A stretch of DNA of 64,000 nucleotides. It comes from Crossaster papposus (taxonomy: Eukaryota > Echinodermata > Asteroidea > Velatida > Solasteridae). The notes beneath the pieces were generated by a model. That model was not told the origin of the DNA. It ran no database searches and saw nothing but the letters and a program-made list of their open reading frames with translations. The stretch is from the NCBI GenBank assembly GCA_037893245.1, contig JBAIAA010000525.1:62001-126000 (forward strand), given 5' to 3'. The first letter of the stretch is position 1. Every line of letters begins with the position of its first letter. Position numbers and translations under genes: made by a program. This document shows, one piece after another, positions 33,785 through 46,000 of the stretch.

Positions 33785-36339
33785 CTAATTATATGGATGT
33801 GAATCAAGAAGATAGAATTTCAGCTTTTTAACAAATATAGAGAGGGAGTTTGATGATTTTAGGGACTCGTCTAAGCTATTCCAATATAAAGTGCCACGCT
33901 GAAAAACACTATTTTTACACAACTCTGTTCGGCTAAACTGGACATAAAAATTGTTCTTGGCAGTACTTCGGGTATTATACAAATGAATGTCAGAGGTTAA
34001 CATGAAGAATGAATTAAAACAACGGGGTAATACATTGGTTTTAAATTTATACATCAATTTGCCTAAATTAAAATAGTACAGGTCATTAAACTGTAAAAGA
34101 CTCAGGTTTGTAAATAAAGGAAGGGAATGATCACGACAGCCAGCTTTTGATACTATTCGGACTGCTCGTTTCTGTAAAGTAAACAGTTTGTTGTATTTAG
34201 ATGAAGAACCCCCCCAAGTCAAGATTGAATAATTTAAATATGGCAAAACAAAAGAATTATACAGAGTTAACAAGATTCTACTGGGCAGGTAATATTTTAG
34301 ACGGTTCATTATGCCAACATTTTTAGATATTTTTGTCGCTATGTCATCAATATGGTTTCTCCAGGTGAGATGCTCATCCATAGTTATTCCTAGGAATTTA
34401 GTAGTTGTTACTTGGTTTAGCCTTGATTCATTTAAAATTAGAGGAACAGATTGAGAATATTTATACTGATGGGCACAGCAAATCATATAGTTAGATTTCA
34501 ATAAGTTAAGGCATAATTTGTTTGCTAAGAGCCATTATGATCGATCGCATTACATATTTTACTGAGAACATATGATGTTGATAAATCAGTTGACCGGTTT
34601 TGTCTGAAGCCAAATTGTGCCTCCGAAAGAATATCATTCTTATTAATAAAAGATATTAACCTAATGTATATGAGCCTTTCAAATAACTTGGAGAATGTCG
34701 ACAGAACTGAAATTGGTCTATAATTAGTAATATCATGTTTACAACCTTTTTTGTAGATTGGTATAACTTGGGCTATTTTTAAGCCATCGGGAAATACTCC
34801 TGCTGTTAGACATTTATTAAAGATAATAGCTAAAGGTTTTGCTAACGAATACCGTGCCTGTTTTATTACAAAAGAACTCAAACCGTCGAAACCAGGAGCC
34901 TTGCCAGAAGGAATTTTGTTAATATTGTCCACAATCTCCTCTTGGGTAATAGGTGACAAGAAGAATGAATCCGAACATCGAGTATTTAAAAATGAATGAA
35001 AAGAGGTGTTACATAATGGTAGTCCACTAGAAAGACTGCTGCCAATATTAACAAAATAGTTGTTAAATGAATCAGCAATTTCGGTGTCGTTCGTAATGTT
35101 GATGCCATCATGGTTAAAATAGGAGCTACTATTTTGTTTACGCTTATTTAAAAGAGAATTAATTACATTCCACGTACCTTTTATATTATTTTTTACTTCA
35201 TTGAATTTTTTATATAGATAATTCTTTTTGGATAATTTAATCAGAGAGTTAAGTTTATTTTTAAAGCTAGTATAAGTAGATTTATTTCGCGGAGTAGGGT
35301 TTTTCAAATACTTTTTGTACAAGTGATTCTTACGCCTTATCGAGTTATAAATACCATTAGTTAACCATGGGGATTTGAGTTTATCATAGCGACATTTTAC
35401 CTCGTGCAGAGGAAAGTTTTTATTATAAAGTTGTTTGATATGTAATAAAAACGTGTCATACATACTGTGGATATCGTTTATAGAAGTTATACAATCCCAC
35501 TCAGTATCATTCAAGTCATGAATAAAATTATCAACATTACTGTGGTTAAAGTCACGCTTTTTACATTTACTATCCGGTCGGACTTTTTCAGTAAGGTTTT
35601 CAATAATTACAAATATGGGAAGATGGTCACTAATATCAGTGGACAAAATACCAGCAGGTTGGTCTTGATAAACATTGGTAAAAATATTATCAATAAGTGT
35701 TGCACTATCATCAGTAATCCTGGTTGGTTTGTCTATGGTGGGAAAAAATGAATGAGATAAAAGGGTATTCATGAATGTTTGTACGCTATTATCAGTATCA
35801 TACTCCAGTAAGTTTATATTAAAATCGCCCAAAATGTAACACTTTTTGTTCTCGCTGTCTATATGTGACAGAACTGTATCAGTACATTCAATAAAGTCAG
35901 TACATGATATGCAGGGTGGCTTATAAACAATACCGGTATTAACAAGTTCAATAAAGCATGATTCAATATCAGGGTTATCAAAACATAGGTCAGTACGGTT
36001 TATATAAACTAAATCCTGTTTTATATAAAGTGCAACACCACCACCTCTTTTGTTTTGTCTACAAGTACCTTCAATAACATAGTTTGGTATTTGTATCAAA
36101 GGGTCTTGTATATCCGTTAACCAGGTTTCCGATATTCCAATAACTGTAAAACTATTTTGTAAAAGATTCAGGTATTGAATAATGCTTGATATATTTCTAG
36201 GTAGACTACGAGCATTTAAGTGCAGCAGCTTCGTACCAATGTAACTTTTAAAATTATCCAAAAATTCATCCTGATCATAGTAATTACAGTTATTGTCAGG
36301 AATATGAAAATTTAAGTCTGGGTCGATATTAGAGTTCAT
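33785..36339 (-). pseudogene. Non-LTR retrotransposon ORF2 (endonuclease + RT), core deleted
   Basis: The first 604 codons run from ATG 36339. LLHLNARSLPRN, GISETWL, RGGGVALYI, LGDFNINL and DISDHLPI mark an apurinic-type endonuclease. Next come SGKAPGFDG and NYRPISVL of the reverse transcriptase, up to FGFRQNRSTD. The frame breaks at about 34530. The sequence resumes in another frame with LLANKLCLN and the C-terminal domain (TKFLGITMDEHLTWRNHI, QKRAVRIV, YNTRST), ending at 33785. The missing part is the catalytic core (motif A aspartate through the FADD box). The remainder is well preserved, so the deletion is probably recent. Sequence style is CR1/L2-like. ORF1 lies directly upstream on the same strand, and the element cannot move without help. 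Confidence 0.92.
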
Positions 36340-36555
36340 ACTAACTGTAAGTAATATGTTAAGTAATAATAAATATTAACTCACCGATGTTTAGAAGATC
36401 CTTCACAACTAGTTGAGTATAGACCAGAATACATCCAAAGTGGTTTGTCTCACACCAGTGCATACATACAAACACATACATACATAGACAGGGCAATTGA
36501 CAAAATTGCATTTTATAAATAACTACAAATTAAGTGGAGCGTGGGTTAAGACATC
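36340..36555 (-). other. Spacer between ORF1 and ORF2 of the retrotransposon
   Basis: About 215 bp separates the ORF1 stop (TGA at 36556-36558) from the ORF2 start. It includes repeated CATACATACA motifs near 36460-36485. No other feature is seen. Confidence 0.6.
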
Positions 36556-36774
36556 TCAGGCATCTCCCCCAGTACGGTAGGATTTGAAAGGGCCATCGCG
36601 TATCTTGTACCGGATCATTGCTGGAACAGACCACGGGATATATGCGAAATGGACCCTCTCCTGGTTCTGAATGCGCCGTAGATGTGATTCGCGCAGTTCC
36701 TTGCGCTGTCCTCTGACTTTGGGTGTTACATCATCTGTGATGAATATGTTGTGGTCCTTGAATTTGTTGTTCTT
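36556..36774 (-). pseudogene. Retrotransposon ORF1, C-terminal part
   Basis: The frame reads FKDHNIFITDDVTPKVRG and then HFAYIPWSVPAMIRYKI before a TGA stop, matching the C-terminal region of L1-type ORF1 proteins (RNA-binding chaperones). The N-terminal part is at 40230-40775, displaced by a 3.45-kb insertion. The frame continues across the insertion if one copy of the 6-bp duplication is discounted, so ORF1 was probably intact when hit. Confidence 0.88.
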
Positions 36775-37254
36775 CTATGGCGTGTCCAGGGGGGGGGCTT
36801 TGGGGGCTGAAGCCCCCCGCACGCGCGGATCCCCCAAAAAAAATGAAAGAGAAAAAAGAAGGGAAGGAGGAAAAAAAAAGGAAAGAAAAAACGAAAAAAA
36901 AATAAAAAAATATATATAAACGAAAAAGGAAAGAAAGAAAGAGAGAAAGAAAGAAAAATTATTAAATCGGCAGAAACTGGTGATCAAACCAATCGGCTTT
37001 GACTGAACATGATGATCCAATTGTTTTTAATTGGCGACGTGCTGGCTATAATGACGTTAATACGAGCTGAATGATTTTCATTGTTCAACGTGTTTTCATC
37101 GTTGTCCACATGGTTGTAAGGTGTCAAGGAGATTTGTAACTTAACTTGATCATAGCTACAAAGGATTCTTCGAAATATAGCCACTTGCTTCGAAACATTC
37201 TTCAAGCAAGCGTTAAACGTTAAGTAAAACAATTGTTTTAATCATTATAGGGGG

Positions 37255-38010
37255 GCCTACCTCTTTCCATATAACAAATTAGTGAGTATGTGTATGCCTT
37301 GACATAAATGATGTTAGACCTAGATCCCACCGAGCAGAAGACCTTCACTCATTCGGATTGCATCCGATGAAATTGTTTAAATTGTAGGCCTAGAGTATAC
37401 ATAAAACGTTGCCGTATAATATTGTGTTGAAATGGGTTATATGACATGTGGGCCTACATGTATAGTTCCTTAAGCGCAACGAGCACAAACTACCCATGTA
37501 AGCTGTTTACAAAGTACGGATCACAACGGGTGCGGTGGTGGCCCTCCGCTAAAAATAACCTAGGTACAGGGTCTTATTGTATGTTGTAACTCATTCTGTT
37601 AAATAGTTTATTCCTCGGTTAGATCTGAAGGGGGTTGAAACGATTATCTGTAATTTAGCTTTGTCTGAATGTATATTTGGCCACTCGGAAAACGGCCCAT
37701 AGATATAGAAGTCGATTGAGTAATCCGGCCTCAGCTTTTCCAGAGACGCGACAGGTCGAGGGCCCACGATGAGAGGTAATTTCACTCAATTACCTGTAAT
37801 TATTGGATTCCCAACTCCTCAAGTGTTTGAGAGTATCATATAACACTGATCTCTAGAACTTAGTACAGTTTCGTTGAGGTTCTGAACTTAGCCCCGAGTT
37901 TAGTTCAGAAAATAATTGTAATTGTGCGGGAGTGCGCTGGCCATGTGAACTATTTTAGCTGCCACCATGAGCGAGAGCCAAACTCTCACTGGTCCATTCA
38001 CCACCACGTG
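37255..38010. other. Unassigned interior of the 3.45-kb element
   Basis: There is no recognised gene. It contains several TAGGCCTA/GGGCCTAC words. The longest open frames are about 80 codons and carry no motif. Confidence 0.4.
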
Positions 38011-38017
38011 CCATCTG

Positions 38018-38099
38018 CGGGGGGGGGGGGGGGGGGGGGGGGTCGGGCTCGGGGGCTCGGACACATGCCCCCCCCACCCCCCCCCCCCCCCCCCCCTCC
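38018..38099. repeat. Poly(G) and poly(C) runs facing each other
   Basis: A run of about 24 G (38018-38042) is followed after ~25 bp by C-runs (38068-38099). The strands could form a G:C hairpin or a G-quadruplex. Such runs are error-prone in sequencing, so their lengths are uncertain. Confidence 0.85.
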
Positions 38100-38348
38100 C
38101 CTCCCAATATTTCTTGCTCGTTTACCACCAGCACCAGGGGGGGTGGAACTACAACAACATTCCTTCAGTTTGACTTTAACATTATCGCTGCTAGCGAGCC
38201 GCGACCGGAAACCACAATACAGACACAACAGAGGTTCATCAACCGGTACGTAGTACGGTGCGCTTTTTCTATGTTAATGGTGTAGGCACGTTGATGACGT
38301 TCGCAATGTCAACGAATTAGACCCCTGCCGTACTACTGAAATCCAGGA

Positions 38349-38980
38349 GCCAATTCCATAAAAGCATTCTAAGCCTAGTTGGTTGCTAACTTCCTTTCTA
38401 TCTCTAGTTACTTGCTAAATATATTCCATAAAACCATTATACGCTTAGCAAGGTTCCTAGTTGCTTGCTAAAATTAGAATAGATTTGGGGTATATCTAAA
38501 TCCTTAGCACCCTTCTAAGTCGCTTTCAATCTTTCATCTTATGGGAATTTGTATTGACATCCTTATGCGCGCGCAGAGTCTAGGACAGATTTTCCTGAGT
38601 CGAGTAATTATAAGGCTTCTTTCCTCTTTTTTGATTTGAAACACTCTCTGAATTAGCCATTTCTGAAACATGTGCTTAGGCTGATACAAATGTACATACC
38701 CTAAATAGGGTACAGAGGAATGCATTGACAATACAACCCACAGCATGACCTGATTTGAACTCTTTCCCTATTGTTAACTCAAACTAACCATGTACTTTGG
38801 CGATTACGCAAAACCCACACAATTCTAGCAAGCTGCAAGCAAGCAACTAGTAAGAATGTTTCATAGAATGGTGTTATGGAATGCGATTTAGTTTATTGCT
38901 AGCAAGCAACCAACCAGGCATTTGGAATCTTGCTAAAACCTAGTAATATACTAAGTTAGAATGCTTTTATGGAATTGGGC
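38349..38980. mobile_element. Small TIR element with CCAATTCCATAAAAGC ends
   Basis: CCAATTCCATAAAAGCATTC at 38350 is mirrored by GAATGCTTTTATGGAATTGG ending near 38978. Internal modules resembling the ends (TATTCCATAAAACCATT near 38421, ATTCTATGAAAC-like near 38860 on the other strand, AGTTGCTTGC words) are arranged symmetrically. There is no coding capacity and no clear target duplication. Confidence 0.85.
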
Positions 38981-39319
38981 CCAGATTCCTGAACTAGAAA
39001 ACATTCAAGGATACTGCGATTTTTTGTGCACTTTCATTCGGACCCGAGTACAAACGTAACAGCTCGGCTGACTATGCAGTGACTTGGCGACAATGGGATA
39101 GGTATTTATTTTTCTTAATTGTCATGTTACTCTGTGCAATTTGCTTGTGATGTCTTGTCTATTCTCCAGCACAGTCCATCACGCATAGCTTATGACATAG
39201 AAGTGATGACCTAACGGCCTCAATATAAACCCACTGAGCTCACTTGCAAGTAAGGGTGTGCGTCACGGTCGGGTACCCAGGTACCCGCGACTATTATTAG
39301 GATCATAACAAAAAAACCA

Positions 39320-39340
39320 GGGGGGGGGGGGGGGGGGGGC
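39320..39340. repeat. Poly(G) tract
   Basis: About 20 consecutive G residues occur within the 3.45-kb element. Its length is probably unreliable. Confidence 0.8.
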
Positions 39341-39621
39341 GGATGCCGCGCTGGCATTGCATGCTTACTTCAGCGGCGGTCTAGTCAAAACGCTTTTCTA
39401 AGAAGTCCGGCGGTCTAGTGAAAAAAATTACAAGATAAGTTAAGAGCGCCGTTTTCAGAGCCAGATTGTCAACAGCGATCCCGGATTGCGTGGAGTTTAC
39501 TTTCAGCTTGTAATAAATGTTTGTAAATGAATTGACAGGAAATGAATTGACTTGATGCTCCCCATAATTGCACGCCTACAATGATGGCACGTCTTTTTCC
39601 AAAATAAATAAGGTTCAATGA

Positions 39622-39693
39622 ACTAAATCCTTTGAGTGAGCCGACACTAAATCCTTTGAGTGAGCCGACACTAAATCCTTTGAGTGAGCCGAC
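39622..39693. repeat. 24-bp direct repeat, three copies
   Basis: ACTAAATCCTTTGAGTGAGC plus CGAC is repeated three times in tandem with no visible differences. The period is eight codons, which explains the repeated motif in an otherwise unrecognised minus-strand frame. Confidence 0.92.
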
Positions 39694-40229
39694 ACGAAAT
39701 GTAGCAACAAAAGCCGACCGCAAATGTGCTCGGCTGGTCGCAGAGTGACTTTGATACAATAGAGGCAAATATCTCTTTGGCAGTATCAGGTTTCAAAACC
39801 ACATTGCAGGTTCGGGTCCGTGGGACCGTGAATTAATTCAGCACATTTTCCAATGATACACTCAGAAGATTATTATACAATCATAAACAAATGGCAAACA
39901 GTTTTGTGTCCCATCAAACATTATCTTAAAAATTAGCGAATTAAAGCTTGAACAAATAAGTACAGGGGGAAAAAATACAAACTTAATCTTAAACCTCGGA
40001 ACAACTTACTCAAAGGACAACTGTAACAAAACGATCGATATTCTTGACAGTAATGGTACCCAACAAACCTGAAAAGGCGATTTCAGGTTTTAAAATCCTG
40101 GACCCCCGGCCCACCGAGGCCCAGACCTCCTGGACCAAACGCTGTTAGACTCTCCGCTCGCTTCGCTCTACCGAAACGATTTTGATTCAGCCCCCCGCAG
40201 GAAAAAATCCTGCACACGCCTCTGTTCTT

Positions 40230-40775
40230 GAGGTGCTTTGCTGCATTTTTCAAGATGTACTGCCGATCGCTGTAGCGAAGAAGACGACAGTGGATTGGTC
40301 TTGGTCTCGGGGAAGTGAGTGCGGCAGCTGGGCCAACCCCAGGTGGTGAACCCGTGCGGTGTGCCCGGTCGATCTCAATGTCCTCGCCGTTCTGGAGCTT
40401 CATATGGTTAGTGAGGAACTCATGGATAAAATCCTCACAAGATTGAGACCCAACCTCACTTCGTTCCGGAACACCTTGAAGCACGATATTGTTGCGACGG
40501 CTGCGATTGTGCATGTCATCAATTTGGTCTTCAATGTTCCTAATTATCCTGAGGTTGTATTGTGTTTTCTCATTGAGCTGTGTCTTAATGGCGTCGGACT
40601 TGTCTTGTACGAAAGTTACAGATTCCTTCAAGTCGACAATGTCTTTGGTATTTGAAGACACCTGCTGATGGACTTCTTTAAATCGGACTTCTAAGGAGGT
40701 CAGTCGCGATTCAATGTTGTGAATGGACTTCAAGATTTTGTCGAGCTTGTCTTCAATGACTGATAGGTTTCACGG
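40230..40775 (-). pseudogene. Retrotransposon ORF1, N-terminal part (coiled coil + RRM-like)
   Basis: The frame carries a heptad-rich stretch (IESRLTSLEVRFKEVHQ and on through about 100 residues), then RRNNIVLQGVPE and the IEIDRAHRTG and HCRLLRYSDRQYILKNA motifs of L1-type ORF1 proteins. No ATG is present: the open frame is bounded upstream by a TGA near 40772, so the 5' end is truncated or mutated. The frame is interrupted at about 40229 by the 3.45-kb element, after which the translation is unrelated. It lies upstream of ORF2 (36339) on the same strand and belongs to the same retrotransposon. Confidence 0.9.
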
Positions 40776-41014
40776 GTGTGGCTCGGACAAGCAGGTCAGC
40801 GTGGCAATTACAATCGTAAGTGATGTTTTCTTGTTAATTCATCATTGTTATTTATGTAGATGATTGAAGGAAGATTGTTTGATTTAACTTTGCCCACTTA
40901 AAATATTTCAGTGTGATTGTTTTTGTAGTATCGAATTGATTAGTTTATTTATATAGATGGTCCCTATGTCACGTTATGAAGCTACTTGAGCTGATATGTG
41001 GGGCAGTAATCGGA

Positions 41015-41250
41015 CCCTAGTCGAGTGATTGGACCTTGAAGGTTGGATGCCGTATAGCGGATGCCTGCCCACCGGCTAGTTACTGGACCTTGGAGGCTTG
41101 GATGCCGTATATAGCGGATGCCTGCCCACCGAGTAGTTACTGGACCTTAGAGGGTTGGATGCCATATAGCGGATGCCTGCCCACCGAGTACTTACGGGAT
41201 TGGGGGTTGGATGCCGTATATCGGATGCCTGCATACCGAGTAGACTTCAC
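41015..41250. repeat. ~62-bp tandem repeat
   Basis: Four units contain GGATGCCGTATAGCGGATGC and CTGCCCACCGAGTAGTTACT, with a period of 61-64 bp. Units differ by short indels (ATATAGC versus ATAGC). Confidence 0.9.
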
Positions 41251-41849
41251 CTACCGTAACCAGTATCTCGGACGCCGTGCCTAATATCACCGAATGTTTT
41301 TTCATCCTCGGCTTGTGCGACGGGCGTCGCATCCCAGCTAACCAGCACAACTAGCGAAATTCCATATTGTATTAAATGTTATTGTATTGTAGATGTGTTT
41401 TTAGTCTCTGCACTTGTAATTTAGATGTACTGAATTTACAGTTTGTTCTTGATGCATGGCGATGCTGTGCAAACCAAAGCATTATTTAGCCTGCGTTCAC
41501 AGTGAACTGAAATGGCCATCAGTGTAGTATATTTGGAATTATGAAATTGCGTTATAATTGAATTGCCTCGAAATATATTGTTGATACGCTTTCAGGTTTT
41601 TAAAATAACTTGAGATAATTCCGGACTGTAAAAAGACCAAAAATGATGTAACCATAATCAAGTTAATACATGTATAATTCATAAATATTTTAAACGATAT
41701 AAGTTGTATCATGGAGTTATTGCGAGACCCCGGAAGTTGTGACAGGGATTTGATGAGGTAATACAGGTGTATATCCATTAGTTGTTTAATGTAAAAATCT
41801 GATTCTAAGTTTTGCGGTGTCGCATATTTTATCGAAAAAATATGTGACA
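41251..41849. other. Unassigned spacer
   Basis: No gene is recognised. The end of this stretch leads into the ~480-bp repeats, with some similarity (GATTCTAAGTTT and CGCATATTTTATCG) to the start of the second copy near 42323. Confidence 0.4.
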
Positions 41850-42745
41850 TGGGATGTCAAAACAGGCGGAATTGTTGAAGATGTGATTGAGTATATTGAA
41901 AATGATTTAATTGACGAATAATGCTATAGATATGATAGGAGCCCTGATGTATTGAATCCCAAGATGGGATTTGCTGAAATTGATCATTGGTAGATTTGTT
42001 TTGTTTTTATAACTGTCGTGGTTCCGAACAGATGATCCAAAGAGCGTTTGAAGCTATAATCCCAAGGTGGGGATTAGTGGAATGGTGACTAAATATATTG
42101 GCCTTTTTCTTGTTCATAATAAACTGTTTTCAATTGTGTATTTTAGTAAAAAATGTCATAGATAGATTTATACCAGACAGATTTATATTTAAGATCGAAA
42201 TTTTAGGCCATCTTAACTTATCACATTACATCCGAAGAGCCAAGAGGGTTACAATTTTGATTTGGGATTTGATGAGGTAATACAGGTGTATTTCATTTAG
42301 TTGTTTAATGTAAAACAATCTGATTCTAAGTTTACGGTGTCGCATATTTTATCGAAACAATATATGACATGGTATGTCAAAACGGGCGGAATTGCTGAAG
42401 ATGTGATTGAGTATTTGAAAATGATTTAATTGACGAATAATGCTTTTAATATGATAGGAGCCCTGATGTATTGATGGGATTTGCTGAAATTAAAGATTGG
42501 TAGATTTGTTTTCTTCCTAACTTTCGTGGTTCCGGACAGATAATCCGAAGAGTGTTTGGAGCTAATATCCCAAGGTGGGATTAGTGGAATGGTGACTAAA
42601 TATATTGGCATTTTTCCTGTTGTGCAATTTTGTTTTTTAGTAAGAATTTTACTATACAAATTTATACCCGGACAGATAATCCGAAGAGCTAAGAGGGCTA
42701 CAATCCCGAGTAAGGATTTGCTGAGATAATGCATGTGTATATCAA
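41850..42745 (+). repeat. ~480-bp repeat family, copies 2 and 3 in tandem
   Basis: Two head-to-tail copies (about 41850-42290 and 42291-42745) share GATGTGATTGAGTAT, ATGATAGGAGCCCTGATGTA and CAAGGTGGGATTAGTGGAAT. Copy 1 lies 10 kb away in the same orientation on the other side of the retrotransposon. Confidence 0.88.
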
Positions 42746-43085
42746 TTAGTTGTTTAATGTGAGTTGTCTGATTTCATGTTTTACCTTTTGATTGATATTT
42801 TATAGCTTCAATTATAATTTGATGAATTGAGTACTCCTTTAATTTTATATATTTTTGTGAATCAAGTAATTGTGTATACCGAACGTAATCACTTAAATAT
42901 TTCTGCATTCATTATACATTTGTAATTATAAAGTCACAGTTCGATACTCGTCTGAAACATGGCCACACTCCCATGCTTTAATAAATTCTGATACAAAACT
43001 GAATTGTGTTTGTTGTATTCATTGAGGTTGTCTCAATAGAATAAAACTGTTTTTCATGCGGATGAGCGCAGCGAAGGAGCATGAA
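42746..43085. other. Spacer with a terminal TTTTTCATGC/GCATGAAAAA inverted pair
   Basis: AT-rich sequence. Near its end TTTTTCATGC (43051) and GCATGAAAAA (43079) form a short hairpin directly at the junction with arm A'. Confidence 0.6.
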
Positions 43086-46000
43086 AAATATATTTCCGCT
43101 GCATATCTGTAGGAAAGCCTGTATAATCTAAATGTTGGGACTTCGATGCTAATTCATACCATGGGAATGAAATATCGCAGAGCCTGGTGGGTGCTCTCGC
43201 ATCGTATATGGCCAGTCAGAATGCAGCGTAGTCTTTATCATGATGTACGCAGCGACGTCTTGAGCGGTTTGACGGCTCACAGCCGCAAAAATGCGAGGTT
43301 TTGTGCGCACGAAGGAGTGCCCCGCAGTATAGTAATATTCCTTTTGGCAGTAGTGTTGGGCCAACATAGTGACTCTGACTGTTTCGGGATATAAAAAAAA
43401 AAAAAAAAAAAAATAGATTCATAGTGTCTATTTTAAAATGAGATAATTCAAGTGAATTATAATGCATACTCGTACCTGTTGTTATATTACTTTGCTTTAT
43501 GCTCCTGTTTTGCATGTGATGTTTGTTTTCGATAGTCCGAGCACCACATGTTCTGGTTGGGCGCCTTTGCTCTGCTCTGGTATGGGGCAGGGGTTCTGAC
43601 ATGTCATTTGCTTTTGAGTTTAGTATAGCAACGCAGGTTTGGTCGGGGTGTTACATCGTTTTAACCTTCGAGGTCAGTACACTTTTAATGAGGCATTTAT
43701 GTGCTTTTTGCGCGGCATTATTTTTGTGAGCCTGCTTTCGGATTAGACGACATTTTGAGTGTTCCTAATTGTTTTAGGTAACTAAAAAAGAACCACACAT
43801 TTTGAAGATAGGTAACTAAATCACATAGATATCTTGTCGCCAAGCCGGCACAGTATTCTGCACAACTCTGTTGATTAAAACTTGAAAAGTCTCTCTAAAC
43901 AATAAGACGATACTAGTATTTTTTAGCCCTTTTGTTGCAAGCAATCGTCGTTAAAAAACAAAAAAACAAAAAAACAACAACAACAACAACCGTATTGAAA
44001 TTGAAGCTTTTGGTATTATTAGAGTCCAAGAACACTGCCGGTTATGTCAGCATGTCTTCACTGGCTATAAGTGCCTCCTTCGTCGGTGGCAGATGCGTTT
44101 CAATCATAAATGTAAAATTGAACCCATGTGTAAAATATGTTTGTATATAATAATGCTATTTAAGCAGAAACTTATTTCAAGCCTTGCTTATAGGGGTTTA
44201 ACATGGGAGAATACAACCAAGGGGCAGGTTTGTTTCAGGTCATCCATGTTCAAGGAAACCCCCCCAAATTTAAGATTTTTGTTGCTTACAATAATCATAT
44301 CTACGTTAAAATGTATTTTGGGGATTTCCTCGAACTTGTTCAAGTCTTCCATGTTTGGAAACCCTTTAACTACTTTTTAGCCCAATTGATGATATCTGGA
44401 GACAGTGTAATGTGCGCACATTTATAGGGTCACGAAGTTGTCATTTTGGGATAATTACTGTGTTCTCATAATTATTCAGTCACTTATAAGTTATATGCTT
44501 TAGCAAATGTTGTTGAGGTGGGGATGTTTGGGTAGAATCACCAAAATGAACTTCAAAAAAAAAAAAAAATTAAAATAAAATATATAGGCCTACCCAAATA
44601 TGGGAATAAACATATTACACAGCAGGGATTAACGATTTATGCAAATTTAACATTTTTCCACCAAATATATTTCGGTATACTTTTAGTATGGTTTTAAGGG
44701 AACATTTCTCAAATGCATAGCAGTAAAAAAAACAAAAAAAACAATTCTGTTGCAATTAGTGGTGGGTTGAGCCACTAATTTGGTTAGATTGACTGGACTA
44801 CAAGTGCTCCATATTTCTGGTCAGACCTCCAGACTCCAAGCATATAGTCCGAGTACGGCAACAAGTCCAACTACACTCTAACTAGCACGGGTTCAAACAA
44901 CTGTAATTGTTTTGCACCCTTAAGATCCTTCTCTGGGAAAAGGTTTTTCAACCTCGCACTATGCTAAGCGCGGAGTGTTTTGTTCTCGGTACCATCTGGA
45001 ATTCTCCTTTTCGGTTTGGCGGCTGTAGAGTCAGTTACGGCTTGTAGATGTTGGTAGCGTTATTGGTTTTCAAAATATCAGTTGGTTGATCGCGCCCTAT
45101 TAGCACGGCGTATCAGATTTAATCATGATTGTCCATAGTATCTGTATCTGTTGGCTACTGTGCAATCTCCATTAGGTGGATATCCAGCACAGGGCGCTGA
45201 CGCGGAGCAATACGGCAAGCATTTTTAGTGAAGAGCTCCCCCGGTCAGTTTGAGCAAATTGCTGGAACTTAGCTGATGTTTCAGGTTTTCGAATGTGGGT
45301 CATTGCCTTTTTAATACCGGGAGAGAATTACATTGTGCTGTCGTTCGTGGGAAGAAGGAAAACTTGTAGCAGTCGTTCTGAGTGGGAAGTTTTCTAAATG
45401 AAGTGGCTGATGTTTGTCTGATTGTGGAACGTTGTCTAGCTTCCTTGTCGATTGTAAATTTGTGGATGTCTATGGCTGCTAGATGGTTAGCTGCTTTGTA
45501 GAGAAGTATTATCCGAGCTCTCAACCTTCTTTCTTCCAACAAATCCCATTCTAGGTTCTTTTTCATAGATGTTACACTACTTCCCCATTTGTTGTCACTC
45601 GATTCTGCACAGCTTCAATTCGATCAATGAGTGTTTGGTGATGTGAGTCCCAGATTGTACTGCAATATTCCAATTGTGGGCGAACCAGTGTTTTATAAGC
45701 AATTGACTTCACCTTTTTGCTGCACTGATTGAAATTTCAACGTAGCAGACCAAGTGTCTTATTGGCTTTGGTTGCAGTCCTGGTGATATGTTGGTTCCAA
45801 TTGAGTTTGTTATTTAAATAAATGCTAAGGTAGGCGTGGTTGTCAGTTGACTGTAATGGTTACCCTCCCATGTTGTATTTGTGAACGACAGCAGTCTTTA
45901 AGTTTATGGGTGATGTCCATAGAGAAGCACTTTTTGGGGTTGAACCTCATGAGCCACTGATTTTGCCAGGAACACAGAGGGTTAATGTCTTCTTGCAGGA

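Larger units (their letters stand above)
36775..40223. mobile_element. 3.45-kb TIR element inserted in ORF1, 6-bp GTTCTT duplication
   Basis: The left end contains GGCGTGTCCAGG (36779) and the right end CCTGCACACGCC (40209-40220), inverted copies with one mismatch. Identical GTTCTT lies at 36769-36774 and 40224-40229, and the interrupted protein reads coherently across. The ends also share GGGGGCTGAAGCCCCCC-type sequence. No transposase was found, so the element is non-autonomous. Six-base duplications narrow the superfamily (Dada or IS3EU are candidates from memory), but I cannot decide. It contains the small element at 38349-38980. Confidence 0.85.
29898..43085. other. ~13.2-kb block splitting the right copy of the inverted duplication
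   Basis: At the left locus arms A and B are directly joined (TTTCAACACAG...GGAAATATATT region near 4390-4405). At the right locus they are separated by this block. AATA flanks both sides (29894-29897 and about 43087-43090), but in AT-rich DNA that is weak evidence of a target duplication. The block contains a nested retrotransposon, several TIR elements and repeats. It could be a composite insertion, or the left locus could have lost it. Confidence 0.55.

Noticed and set aside
31845..42745. The ~480-bp direct repeats as LTRs of a retrotransposon
   Set aside because: They differ in copy number and length on the two sides, lack TG...CA ends, and no gag, protease or integrase is present between them.
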